Assembly (NCBI GenBank): GCA_964017125.1
Contig: OZ024908.1
Location: forward strand, 79,610,919-79,674,918
Direction: 5' to 3'
Length of the DNA: 64,000 nucleotides
Source: Flabesymbios commensalis
Taxonomy: Eukaryota; Annelida; Polychaeta; Terebellida; Flabelligeridae
In this document: positions 33,701 to 45,373 of the stretch, one piece after another
How positions within the stretch are numbered: position 1 is the stretch's first letter
Layout of the letters: every line of letters starts with the position of its first letter
The notes under the pieces: model-generated
The model's database searches: none
Told to the model about the DNA's origin: nothing
Seen by the model: the letters and a program-made list of their open reading frames with translations, nothing else
Program-made: the position numbers and the translations under genes

Positions 33701-36700
33701 TATTAAATGATTCATAATTTTAAAATAATTCAAAATATTGAAAGACATGAACATGAACAATTAGCATGACCAATGAACCCTTCAAACTGTAAACTGTAAA
33801 CTTATATTTTCAGTTACTTGAGAGTTGTCTTACTACTGTGATCCTTATTTTGAAATGACATATTTCACTTTTAGATATATAAACTGATCATTTTTTTCTG
33901 TACAACATTGATTTGTTTGGAACGAAATGAACATTTAAACATCAAGATTTGCAAATGTTTGTTCTCAAATTAAACAAAAGAATAATTTCACCAACTTTAA
34001 ATTGGTCGCAGTAGCAAGACACAACTTCAAGTCGGTGAAAATTTAAATTATCTAATTTACCGCTTCAAAGGTAAATGAATAACAACTATTTTGTTATGTT
34101 TTTTAGCAGGTCCTACTGAGTGATTACATTGATGGTGTGGTGTGTTTGGTACGTGTGCTGTTAGGAATGGAGCATCACATAGACGCTCTCTACAACAGCC
34201 TCGTCTGGGAGGTCACTGATACTACTGGTCAACAACCCAGGGAGAAGAAAACACTGAGAAGTCTGTAGTAATTGTCAACTATAATTTACATAATATTTTA
34301 TATCAGTACCCATTTTAATATGTTCATATAAATGTTTTGTTTTTGATCAATATTTGTCTCTTGGGCGTTCAATATCTGTTTTGAAATGTTTTTATCAATA
34401 TTTTTTAGGCGTTCTAAAAAGCCGAAACAAATCAGACGATAAAAAACAGCTGTTCAGTCAACGCTCCTTCGAAAAAAGTGGACTTCTTCCAGAGTCTATC
34501 CCTCCACCCTATGGTACATCTCAAGCAATAATTGCTGAAATGTCTGCTTCATTGAAAGGTATGCATTTGTTCATACATATACACAGTGCCATAGCTTACA
34601 GGATATTTTGCCAAATCTCTTGTCTGTCATGATTTTCTGTTGTGTTAATTATTTTTGTCTAGAAGGTAGATTCATAATGAAGTATTTATTGATTTCTTTT
34701 TCTAATTCTTCTGGTCATATTTATTCTTGCTGCTTCATATCTTCTATTTCTAAAACACCTTAACTCACATTATCAATTGTTTGGACAATGAATTTTGCTC
34801 CTCCTCAGTTGTAGAGAAGCCTTATGAAGATCGACCACATTGGGAATGGCGGGCTCTGTTAAGAAAATTTGCTGGTGATCTGGCAAGCTGTGTTGATGGA
34901 TGCATAAGGAGTACTGCTAGTCATATAATATCTGATCTGACAAAACTTCCACAGGAACACTTACAAGCAGTACAAGTAGATACAATGCTGGCTGGTGGAA
35001 GACTTGACTATCCTAAATTAATCTCTAAAGTAAGTGCATATCTGAGTTATCAATTTGCATGATTTTGACTTTTTTTTAACCATTTCCATCTTTTTTGTCA
35101 AAAAAGTAACCCGAGTGCTGCTGAATTGTTTGTTTCTATTTGCATGATTTTGACTTTTTTTCAACCATTTCCAGATCTTTTTGTCAAGAAAGTAACCCGT
35201 GTGCTGTTGAATTGTTTGTTTCTACTTTTCATTCATTTGAAGCTGGAATTGCTAACGCAATTTCCAGCTTCAAATGAATGAAAAATAAATATATATTTTA
35301 TTCTCAGATATTGGATTAGCTAAGCATGTACCAAAAAACTAAATTCTCAAATTTATATATATATAGTGATATTTAGTGCTATTTCTATTTATCTAAAACA
35401 TGCTTGAAACCGTATATGGGTTTACTAAGCATCTACCAAAAAACTATTTTGTCAAATTTATATATATATATAGTGATATATAGTGATATTTCTATTGATG
35501 TAAACATGCTTGATACCGTATATATACGGTTCCAGCAGCACAAGGGTTAATGGGTTATATTTCCATCTACATTGATACTATCTTTGCAGGCTGTAAATAA
35601 TTTGATTACTTGTTTGGATCATTTACTGCCACTTGCTGAAGCCGGAAGCGATGGTCCATTTATGACAGTTCGCTCTGCTTTTGTTGATGCCACTCATTTG
35701 GCATTGAAAAACGTCAATCTGTACATTGCAAAGGTAATCATAATCTTATTGATTTTCTTTCCCAACATGACAGCTTTTTGTTAACCACACCATACATATT
35801 TGAATGTGTACAGCGCCATGACAGAAATTTCAGTCATTTGACAATCAGTAATAAAAGGGTATAAAAATAATGTTATCAATAATTGATATTTCTGAACAAT
35901 AGAAAACGGGCTAGAAAAATGCCCATTTTTGAAAATACCTAGATCTCTAATATCTATATGACTTCCCTCATACTCTCAATGTGGCAACACCGCTCAAAAT
36001 TATCATTACCTTATAGCATAATTTTTTAAAAACATGGCTAAAATTTCTTATGGGTTTGGATAATCTGCCTTACCAATATAAACATACAATAAAGCAACAA
36101 ACCATTGCACTGCTCAAGATAAAAATGATAAATTGAGCATAAAAAGAGCATGTGCTTCTGAGTTAGTAATAGACCTGCCAGACCTTGTACCAAGTCTGAT
36201 CTGCACAAAACCAACTTGAACACCATTGGTATCAGTGACTGCAGAGTTCTTTTGGGTCCTTGTTTATCCGGATCCTTTGAATCCAGTTAAAATTGAAAAT
36301 ATATTGAAATCTTGTTATAGGGGTTAAATTTCTAGTGCATGTATAGTGATATTTCATAGACTAAACTGCTAGTTTTATTTTCAGTTTTGCAGCAGCCCTC
36401 CTTCTGATCTACCTAAACAACAATTATATCTTCTGCTGTCTGATGTAACATACATACGGAACTACATTTTAAACTATGAAAAAATTATTGGACTCGAGGA
36501 AAATGGTGTCAAGTATGTATTTTTAGTTCTATCAAATCCTAATATATTTATATCATTCATGTATCCAGCATTAAAATAACTAACCAGTTTGTAAAACTGA
36601 ATGATGTCTTACATTTGTCAGACTCATATGAGTTGCAATTTGAATTTCACAAATCAAAATAATTTTTAGTCCTAGATCGCAATAGCATGGCACAACTTCA

Positions 36701-39700
36701 AGTGACAGAAAATGTTTATTATTAGGGCTAAGCACAAGCTTTTCTGTTTAACCCTTTCACCACTGAAGCCCGTTTTTATGTGCTGAATGCCATAGCATTC
36801 AGCATATAAAAACGGGCTTCAGTGGTGAAAGGGTTAAATGAAATTAGAAATTAACCCTTATAGTGCTAAGTATGATTATAGTTGTTTTTATTTTGTTTTA
36901 TCAGCCAATTAACTCACTGTCATTGTGAACTAATGAGCGTTGAAACATAAATATTTCCAAATGCTTGGTTTCAAATTAAACAAAATAATATGAGTAATTT
37001 TCACCCACTTGAAGTTGTTGATCAAGATAGCGAGACACAATTTGAAGTGAGTGAAAATTTAGATTATTTAATTTAGTTTTAAAATGGCTAAGACTCAACA
37101 TAGACACCACTATTTATGTGAATAATGCTATTTCAATGTTGTTTCAGTGGCAGTCCATTACAAGGGCTGTATGATCAATATTGCCAGCAGGTTGATGTGA
37201 TAACTCAGCAAGTGGTACAGCAGCACACACATGTCATCAGTACTACAATTCTACATGATGCAGAAAGCCAACATTTCTCAGATACCAAAGAATTTTATGA
37301 GGTAGCTGTTATACTTTATATCAAATTGGGACTAACATCACTATACTGTCAATGAATTATGTTGATGAATCCATACTTAACATATTTTCCTAATAAAAAC
37401 TTTAATGTGTGATAGCCGGGCAGAGTAAATTTTTCACCAGGCAGTCCTGCCGGGTTGTGTCATTAAGTATATCTAACCCCTCATATTGCATGCAATTTGT
37501 TATTGGTCAAAAGACTTTTAAGCTTTAGCTAGTGAATTTTTAGCACTGTTTCACAGTGGATAGGTAGATTTTTCTATAAATTTGTAAACTTAGACCCTAG
37601 TAAAAAATAAATCAAAACTGATCTTATTACCCACCTCCAGTAAGTGTACATATTGTATTTCAGTATATTTGAGAAATTTGTTATATTTCACAGTAAGGGA
37701 TATGCCTTGGCCTCTCGATTTGACTGAATAAAGTTACTGCTTTTCAGGGTGAGCGCTGTTCCTTTTACATTCAAATGTGGTACTTCTACATGAAGGCGAC
37801 ACGGCATGATTTGTGGAGAATTTGTCCTCCCAAGCAAGCTAAATTAATCTTTGTGGCGGTACTGCAGGATTCTCTTCATATCCTAGCCTTTAGATATTCA
37901 AATACAAAACCTTCATTCAGAAGAATCAAACAATTCAGGTATGATATCCTATATTGAATATTTAAATTCTATAACTTAGGAATAAGGGTTGTGCGTGTAA
38001 TTTGAGGTTACTAAATATGGCAAATACCAGTACTTGAAATAATACATTTTTTATTTGACTAACCCAGCATAGGGGTAGGTGTACCCTACTTTTCACAATT
38101 GCCTAATGTACATGCATTATTTATTTTTGCCTATCCCTTCAAAACATTAGAAATTTGAAAAGCATACAAACATAGCAAGAATAGGAAAAGAGAATAATTG
38201 CTGAATTTTGAGGCTCTGTTTCGCACAGTGCATGCCATAATGTATTTGATTGTACCCTATTTACCAGGTGTGACTTGACAACCATTCTACTGCTGAGTAG
38301 TGAGCTGTTGCTGCTGTCTGGTTTTGAAAGCATTGAGACACTTTTATCTCCAACTTTGGATCAACATCATCTGTCCTCTCTTCATAATAATTGTAACACA
38401 CTGCTGACTGTTCTGGCTGTGGTAACGTGCCCACTAAGCGCTCTCTACAGGTACAAGTTTATGCTATCATGTATATATATAATATTACGAGTCATATAGA
38501 TGTTTACCAAAGTGTTTGGCAGCTAAGCAATGCTGATAGGAGTCATATGTCATTGCCTTGGATTTAAAAAGTGCTAAATTGCCACTTTACAAAGTGGCAG
38601 TTTAGCACCTTTAACTCCAAGGGGATGATGTCTAATTAGTAGATTGTAATACGTAGTAGTAATAGTAAAATGACCACGATTCCTTGTAACTATTCTCAGT
38701 ATGAGCTGATTATCCAAAATTGTCTATACAAAATTTAATTTAATTACAAAATACAAGCATATCAAGTGTCAATTCTTTTTGACAATAATTATTATGGTAC
38801 TCATTATATAGTATCATGCATGTCACTTTTTGTTGTGATATAGCCTATTTTGTGATATAATTCCACTACAAAATGCAGTAAACATGGCCTGTCCAATGCA
38901 AGCGAGATTTGGAGCCTTACAGCAGCTCTGTTGCTATTTTCTGAAATTTCTATGGATTTTGTGACTTTGCATAGTTTGCCAAATCTGCGACTAATGGCTT
39001 ATTTTGTGAAATTGAGTAATATGATAGCTAGCAATATATTTTGTATGTATTTTGTATATATTAATACTGTTATTTAATTTTCAGAGTGTTTAAAAAGGGT
39101 TTTGCCAAGAAAAAAATTCAAGGTGATGAGGAAGAACAAAATGTAGGATTTATCAGTCAATGGTTGTCATGGATTCGTCCTGATCTGCTCCCTCTCGATA
39201 GCAGAACGTAAGTTTCGGCCATTATCCTGGAGCAAGTACAAATAACAAGTACTTAGAAAAATCATCATTACATGTACTGGATTTTGAAAAGTACTTGAAT
39301 ACAAGTACAAGTATTTTGAAAAGTATGTTTTGAGTACTTTGGATGTTCTAATAAAATAAATAAAATCTATTAACTAAATAATGGATTAAAATATGTTTTT
39401 TATGTGTGTCTTATTATGATTATGTGTGATGAGAATAACTTTGCATAACTTTAAGTGAAGAGATCAGCATCATTCGAAAATATAGCTTGTTAATGATGCC
39501 ATTTTTTTGTCACTTAATGCTAATTTGTCACTATGTTACAGGATTAATGATCTGCAGACGACCAGAGCCCTAACATTACAGTTAAAGCTTCTGGATGCGC
39601 AGTCCAGGCCTATGATGCCCATGGCCCTTCACGTTGGTTGTTTTGATAAATTTCAATAATGCATATAAACTGTTTAATTTATGATTAATTGTGTAAAATA

Positions 39701-42700
39701 GAATTCAATCCAGATTAGTTCAAGATGAGATAAATATTGTGGTTGAATGTGTGGTTCATTGTCATCCATTTTGTTAATTATTGACATCCGGGCCATGTCA
39801 GTGACTGCAGTTGCGTGGAACTGCATAAGCATATGCTTTGCTGTCTGGAAGTCTCCAGAGAGCTTGTTGATAAACATGAAAACACATATCAGCTGCCGGA
39901 AATGATGGCAAATGGCTCATCTGCAAAGACCTAGCTGCTAATTGCGGGAGCCCCAACTGCGCATTTTTCAAATTCCATGTCAAAAGGGAAATATAAACAT
40001 AACTTCTTTTCAAACAATCCAAAAAAAGTGAGCATGTTTAAAGGGAAAATAACGTTGCCATTGATATAAAAATCAAACAATTGCCGGTCAGCGCTGAGTA
40101 CTGTCAGACAGGACTATGAGCCTGTTGCGTCGTAGCGGGCGGTGCAACCTATGTATGTTTTGAGCCTAATGTTGAGCCTAGTGTGACCTATACTTCAGAA
40201 AATCTGGTACACATAATATATTTTATAACATCTGTTTTCTTGTGTCTCCAGGCTATCCTGATGAAGGAGTATGCATTGTCTATTCTAATGTTGACACAAC
40301 TGGCCATTCAATGGCAATCAAGACGAGAACAAGGTAGTCTGGATACAGACCACTCTCAAGCTGTCACAGATGTTTTTTCGGCATGGATTGATATTCTGCT
40401 TAAATCTCAGTACTTCACATGTGCTCTAACAAGAGTTATGCTGCCCATTATGGATAGGTATGCCTTTTTTCATTCAATTTCCCAACTCACTTTTAACCCT
40501 TACAACGCTGAAATATTTTTAAAAACCATGGAGACTAAAAGTTTTTTTTCAATTTAAAATCATCATAAATGTCTTAATTAGCTCATTCTGAATAATTTGG
40601 ATACCCACTGTATGTTATTGGTCTACGGCCATTATAATTTTTTAATTCTTTCAGTGTGGGGAATGTCTTTATACATCAGAATCTGACGTCTACCGACGTC
40701 AGATACTGACGTATAAGGACGTTCCCCGCACTGAAAGGGTAAAGGTCAAAATTTCTCAAGTCTTTTTTTTTTTTCTCATACATGTTCACCGTTTATGTAG
40801 CCCTGTAACAGATAACACAGGGAGGTACTACAACTTTAATACTAACTTTTTCTAGGATACAACAACATTAAAATCCGGCTGTAATAAATTTTGTCAATAC
40901 AAATGTTTTATTTACAAAATTAAAATTTTGAGAGTAAGTTTCAACTTTTACATAATTTCCAAACTTTAGCACAATGATACTAAATCACACTACATCATAT
41001 ACATGATATACCAGTGGCTAAAGCAGGACCTCCTATGTTGACATTTATTTTCACAAGCACAGAGCTCTTACATTACTTTTTTCATTGTTCCTCAGGACTG
41101 AAACGTGGGAAATGTTTGATGGAAAAAAAGTGATTGCAAGAACTGATTTAGTGAGTATAATCTCATGCTTATTTAAATTTAGTCTGTAAACATTTCACCT
41201 GCTATCATTTAATTTTTGACAGCTTATATACATGTGATGCTGATGAAAATAAAAAGAGAAAATATTGGTGGGTCTACAAGAGTACGTTTATAATTTTCAG
41301 ATTCCGCCCTGGATCGGAGCATTGTTTCAAAGCATGTCCAAGTTTGTCACCAGGTTAGTATCATCTTTTAATATTATTATTTTTGTTATATATTTTTTGT
41401 GTGATTGTGCCAGCAATTCCAGCTTCAGGTGAATAGAAATTAAAAACAAACAACTCATGGGTTGAAGGGTTAATGTTGAGAATACAATGACTATTTCAAA
41501 TTATCAAACAGGCAAAATGAGATTTATTTGCCATTTTTACAACACTAACAAAAAATATTTAATGATATTTTTTTCTGTCAAAAGGATCCTGGAGCCTGCT
41601 ATTTTTTTCGTTCTGAGTAAAAGTGAAGAAGCGCCTTTTGTTGAGCCGCTCAGTCACTCTTTATCAGACGGCCTTCCATGTGGCTGTCGTTTTGTTAACT
41701 CTGATGACAGACCTTTTGAAGATACAGGTTGGTTCAGAGATTATGTGTTAATATGTCATCTGGGAAATTATCTTTAACCTGAATATAATATGATGTTTAG
41801 TGAATATATGGTTTAATAATGTAAAGAACTATACATATTATAGGCTACTCTTAAGTATGTTTCTTATAGGCTGCACCTTTAACTTCCTAACAGCCAATTG
41901 TTGTTATTTCCAATCAATTAGTTTGTTTATTAATAAGTTTGTTTATAAATAATCTACAGCCAGGCAACAGTTATTTATCGACTTACACTGAAGCAAAATT
42001 ATTAACCCTTTCAGTGTGGGGATCAACGTTAGACCACAATCTGACGTCTGTGTACACAGTAGACATCAAATTCTGATGTCTAACGTCGATCCCCGCACCA
42101 AAAGAGTAAAACATTTCTATTGGCCATAGACCCATAACCTTGGTGTTCAAATGAAGCGAAAAGAGCTTACTAAAACATTTATGATGATTTCAAATTGAAA
42201 AAAAATCTTTGGTCTCCATGGTTTATACAAAAATCTTTGTAGTGTTGTAAGGGTTGTGTATTTATTGATTTTGTAGATAATTCTGAGATAGTGGCGGAAG
42301 GATTGTATTTATTATTCAACCAACTGATCGAGGATATGTATTCTTTACCTACGGCTATGTTATTATTCTTCAAGGCATCTTATGAAGTCCTCTCTGAGAA
42401 AGGTGTCAAAAATTCAAACAGCTGTTTAGGGATCAAGGTGAGGTTTTACAGATGTATGATTAGATAATGAAGAGAGTAACAATTCAGAGATTCATTTATT
42501 AATTAAATCAGATTAATTTAGAATATCTTGTGTAACTTAACCACTTTTTGTGTTAATAACCCTTCCAGCGTGGGGACAGTCTTTAGACCTCAGAATCTGA
42601 CATCTATAGACGTCACATTCTGACTTTTAAAGTTGTTCCTGCACTGAAAGAATTGAGAAATTTATAATGGTCTTAGACCCATAATACATAGGTATTGGAA

Positions 42701-45373
42701 TAAAGCAGAAAGACCTAACTAAGACATTTATGATGACTTCAATTTGAAAAAATTTCCATGGCTTTATAAAAAATATTTCAGCTTTGTAATGGTTATTTGA
42801 TTCAGATTTATTTACAATACCTTGTTGTGTAATTTATTCTAAAAATGCACATTTACTCAAATCAGCGTATTACTTTACTTTCAGCTAGTAGCGGGCTGTA
42901 TCCGTGAAATATTATCCAATTCTGAGGATATTAAGATCCAACTAGGCTGTGAAATCTCTGATTCTGTTAGAGATAACTTAAAAATGCTTGCTGAGTGTGC
43001 TTATCATATCCTCACCTGTAGCTCTCATGGTAAGCGACTCCCAGCATCGGACAACAAATATACTGAAAACCGGCATATATATCAATTTAGCTTTTATATA
43101 TTAAGTTCTAATTTAAATATAACTGACATAGATTTAAAATACATTGGCCATATTTAAGTTTGATGTTGAGCCAGCCTTGGCTAGTTAGCTGTACAATTTC
43201 TATACACACAAAAAAATTAGGCTTAGATGAACACTTTTAATAACTGATAGATTAATAGTATATAAGTATATTATTATGTAAAAGGTATGAAAGATAGAAC
43301 CACGAAAATAGTACAAGCAGCAGAATTGAAATGACTTTCACATACAATACATGTAATCTAATTATGTCTCAATAATGATATTTTGTAGGACGTGGAAGTG
43401 GAACACCACGCATTGCTGGTTCTTTTATGAAATCTAACAGAAATTGGTTGCGTGAGCAGATCAGTGTCATCTCAGAGTATTTTAACAATAAGTGAGTAAA
43501 ACAATTTAATATATAAGAATATAAGAATATAAAAATATTAATAAGCAACTTTACTCATTGATAATTGGTGAATAAGATATACCCAGCACTGGCTCTTGTT
43601 GGGCAGGCCCAATGAATGGGTGGTGAACATATATCCATAGCTGCTGAAATAAAGAAATTGAAATTGTTAATGCAACATGCTTGCCTATTTTTATGTAATC
43701 TGATGTATGCCTGTATTTTTACATGGATTTCTTTAACTTGAAAGTTTTCATTATTCTTCACTTTCTATTCTACCTAGTGAATTTGAAGAGACTAATGATA
43801 TTGATGAGTTGCCTTCAGAGCACATCGAGCATTTGCTCATCTCTCTCACCAGCTCAATACTCAGCTCAGCTTCTGGTGAGTTCACAATATGTATGATAAT
43901 TTACCCTTAAACCGCTAAGCTTGCCTGTAGTCGTTTTTAATCTGTTTCATTCGAAGGTTAAATAACAGTGAATGTGAACAAAATGAGCGTTTGAACACTC
44001 AAGATTACCAGATGTTTAGTCTCAAATTAAACAAATATACGTGTGTAATTCTCACCCACTTGAAGTTGTGGGTCGTGGTAGCGACGCACAACTTCAAGTG
44101 GGTGAAAATTTAAATTATTGAAATTAGCACTTTAAAGGTTAAAGTGTAGAAAAGCAATTGAGTGATGAAGGGTATAGCCATATCGGCATTCTTTTTATAA
44201 AAGTAATCTGGCATAATAATTTGGAGTGAACTGTAATTGTATAGAATTAATTATGCTGGCATATAATCTAATAGAATGTTCTACTGTCAGTTGAACTATC
44301 ACAGTATAATAAGGATTATTATTATATAGAGATGGCCCTTGATAGAAAACACAATCACACGGATTCTAACCCTTTCAACAACAACAACACAATGTATTAA
44401 AGGCTCCTTTATTTCCTGCTGCTTTGTATAACACATTGTATTGATTTCAGGAGAAAGATCTTTGAATTGGGTGTATAATTTCATACATACTAACATCCCG
44501 TGGATCCTTGAGCAATTTGATACATCACCTATACTTGACTCTTCCAGTGCTTCAATGAATCATTCTCTAGTTGTAACTACTATGTCATCAGAAGACCTGG
44601 CATTTAACCCTCTAGACAGCTTTAAAAAGCTAGACTCTGAGCAAATAAATCAGGTAGTTTTCTTAACCCTTAGAACACTGATGTCAAGTACAGTGGACAT
44701 TCTGTGTTTTATTAGCACCTGTATAACCAGTTGTTAAAAATAAAATATGCTTCAAATTTTGAAACACTTATATATGTTGGGACTTTAATTTCGCAAATCG
44801 CTCAATTTTTAGTCACTTGAAGTTGTGGATCGCGGTAGACACAACTTCAAGTGACTGAAAAGTTAAATTGATTAGCTCAGTGTTCTAAGGGTTAATAGTT
44901 TATTTTTTGGCTGTAGAATGTCACATATGACATAGAAATGTATATATTAGGTATTATGTTTTGCAATATAGTCCTCATATTTGGCATGCATCTTATAGTA
45001 AATAGTTTGCTTTGTATCGTGATATAATAATAATCTATGAAATAATTGGAAGCAGATTCATTTTTGTGGAATACTATTTTTATTGGCTACTAAACAGTTA
45101 TAATCATCATTTTAAAATTAACACTTTAGATCTACTCCTAGTGTCTATTACCAGTAGTATATATTTTCATTTTTTTGTTTAAAGAATCTACTGATGGAAC
45201 GAGAATATAACTGGGTTGGACTGTTATCAGCAGATTTAGGAATGACAGAAGTAGGATTTCGTGCCCTTCTTTTCCACCGACACGAGCTACAGGGAGATGC
45301 TTATGTGGAAGAAACCGACCTGAAACACGTCAATGCATTACGTGCTATGTTTGATCCTGAGCAAGCCAGCTAG
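30775..45373 (+). CDS. KIAA0825: KIAA0825 homologue, complete, 23 coding exons, 1327 aa
   Basis: Exons: 30775-30905, 32245-32419, 32823-33608, 34110-34260, 34409-34558, 34809-35029, 35590-35733, 36385-36512, 37148-37301, 37748-37938, 38268-38450, 39085-39207, 39542-39632, 40252-40457, 41096-41150, 41301-41353, 41585-41727, 42277-42437, 42885-43029, 43389-43491, 43778-43875, 44451-44653, 45185-45373. All junctions keep the frame; total 1327 codons plus TAG, close to the ~1275 residues of human KIAA0825. Strongest recalled match is mid-protein: ILHDAESQHFSDTKEFYEGE then RCSFYIQMW (human [29 protein letters not shown]), HDLWRICPPKQA, and NNCNTLLTVLAVVTCPLSALY (human NNLFTTLVILTSPLTELY). The start ATG has A at -3 and G at +4. 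No signal peptide, membrane segment or catalytic motif is visible; it reads as an alpha-helical soluble protein. Molecular function is unknown. In humans, biallelic variants are linked to postaxial polydactyly. The exon 4 donor (GTCTGT) is weak but is the only one that keeps phase. Confidence 0.93.
31386..31957 (+). repeat. Family A MITE interrupted by about 350 bp
   Basis: TTAA at 31386-31389 and 31954-31957. The left 55 bp (ACTGAAATATTTTTGTATAA, ACTATGGAGACCAA) and the right part from about 31795 (TTTTTTTCAATTTGATATCA) are family A. Between them lies unrelated sequence including GCGGCTTACGGCGGAAGCCC and a run of G at about 31755. Located in the first coding intron of the KIAA0825 homologue. 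Confidence 0.75.
33776..34075. repeat. Family C MITE, diverged
   Basis: ACCCTTCAAACTGTAAAC to ACCGCTTCAAAGGTAA, with AACGAAATGAACATTTAAAC, ATCAAGATTTGCAAATGTTT and AGACACAACTTCAAGTCGGT. Ends about 32 bp before the tandem acceptor of KIAA0825 exon 4. Confidence 0.75.
35055..35550. repeat. Intronic tandem duplications plus family D end
   Basis: TTGCATGATTTTGACTTTTT occurs at about 35055 and 35141, each followed by GTAACCCG.GTGCTG.TGAATTG: an ~87-bp tandem pair. A hairpin (TTTGAAGCTGGAATTGCTAA / CGCAATTTCCAGCTTCAAAT) follows at 35237-35277, then a second ~103-bp pair around CTAAGCATGTACCAAAAAAC. The end CACAAGGGTTAA (35550) is a family-D end. All in one KIAA0825 intron. Confidence 0.75.
36748..36837. 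repeat. TTAA-flanked 82-bp near-perfect palindrome
   Basis: TTAA at 36748-36751 and 36834-36837. The 82 bp between form two 39-bp arms with one mismatch and a 4-nt CATA loop; the left arm starts CCCTTTCACCACTGAAGCCC. It lies in the KIAA0825 intron between exons 36385-36512 and 37148-37301, so it is transcribed and would fold into a long hairpin. Same end sequence as the larger TTAA families but no internal body. Confidence 0.92.
36851..37090. repeat. TTAA-type MITE, family C
   Basis: TTAACCCTTATAGTGCTAAG then CTAATGAGCGTTGAAACATA and hairpin CCCACTTGAAGTTGTTGATC / GAGACACAATTTGAAGTGAG. It begins 13 bp after the 82-bp palindrome; a second, partial C-like piece lies before it (36655-36720). 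Confidence 0.8.
38572..38611. repeat. Short intronic hairpin
   Basis: GTGCTAAATTGCCACTTT and AAAGTGGCAGTTTAGCAC pair over 18 bp with one mismatch and a 2-nt AC loop, flanked by TTTAAAAA and CCTTTAAC. It may be a very short member of the TTAA group. Located in a KIAA0825 intron. Confidence 0.65.
40493..40743 (+). repeat. TTAA-type MITE, family A
   Basis: TTTTAACCCTTACAACGCTG to GCACTGAAAGGGTAAA; left TTAA intact, right one changed. Core CAGAATCTGACGTCTACCGA / CGTCAGATACTGACG. It begins 36 bp after the donor of KIAA0825 exon 40252-40457. Confidence 0.85.
41405..41474. repeat. Family D MITE fragment
   Basis: GCCAGCAATTCCAGCTTCAG, then GGGTTGAAGGGTTAA. Only the right third of a family-D element, in a KIAA0825 intron of about 230 bp. 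Confidence 0.5.
42002..42257 (-). repeat. TTAA-type MITE, family A, next to a splice acceptor
   Basis: Reverse orientation, TTAACCCTTTCAGTGTGGGG to TTTGTAGTGTTGTAAGGGTT. Its right end is about 20 bp from the acceptor of KIAA0825 exon 42277-42437, so the branch point for this intron may lie inside the element. Confidence 0.85.
42555..42796 (-). repeat. TTAA-type MITE, family A
   Basis: TAACCCTTCCAGCGTGGGGA through GTAATGGTTA, with AGACGTCACATTCTGACTTT core and AGCAGAAAGACCTAACTAAG. More diverged than the copy 300 bp to its left; both flank the same KIAA0825 exon. Confidence 0.8.
43901..44142. repeat. TTAA-type MITE, family C
   Basis: TTACCCTTAAACCGCTAAGC to TAGCACTTTAAAGGTTAA. Hairpin CCCACTTGAAGTTGTGGGTC / GACGCACAACTTCAAGTGGG is nearly perfect. 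It starts 26 bp after the donor of KIAA0825 exon 43778-43875. Confidence 0.88.
44663..44895. repeat. TTAA-type MITE, family C, 10 nt from a splice donor
   Basis: TTAA at 44663-44666 and 44892-44895, ends CCCTTAGAACACTGATG / CAGTGTTCTAAGGG. Hairpin GTCACTTGAAGTTGTGGATC / GACACAACTTCAAGTGACTG. It begins directly after GTAGTTTTC at the donor of KIAA0825 exon 44451-44653. Confidence 0.9.
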
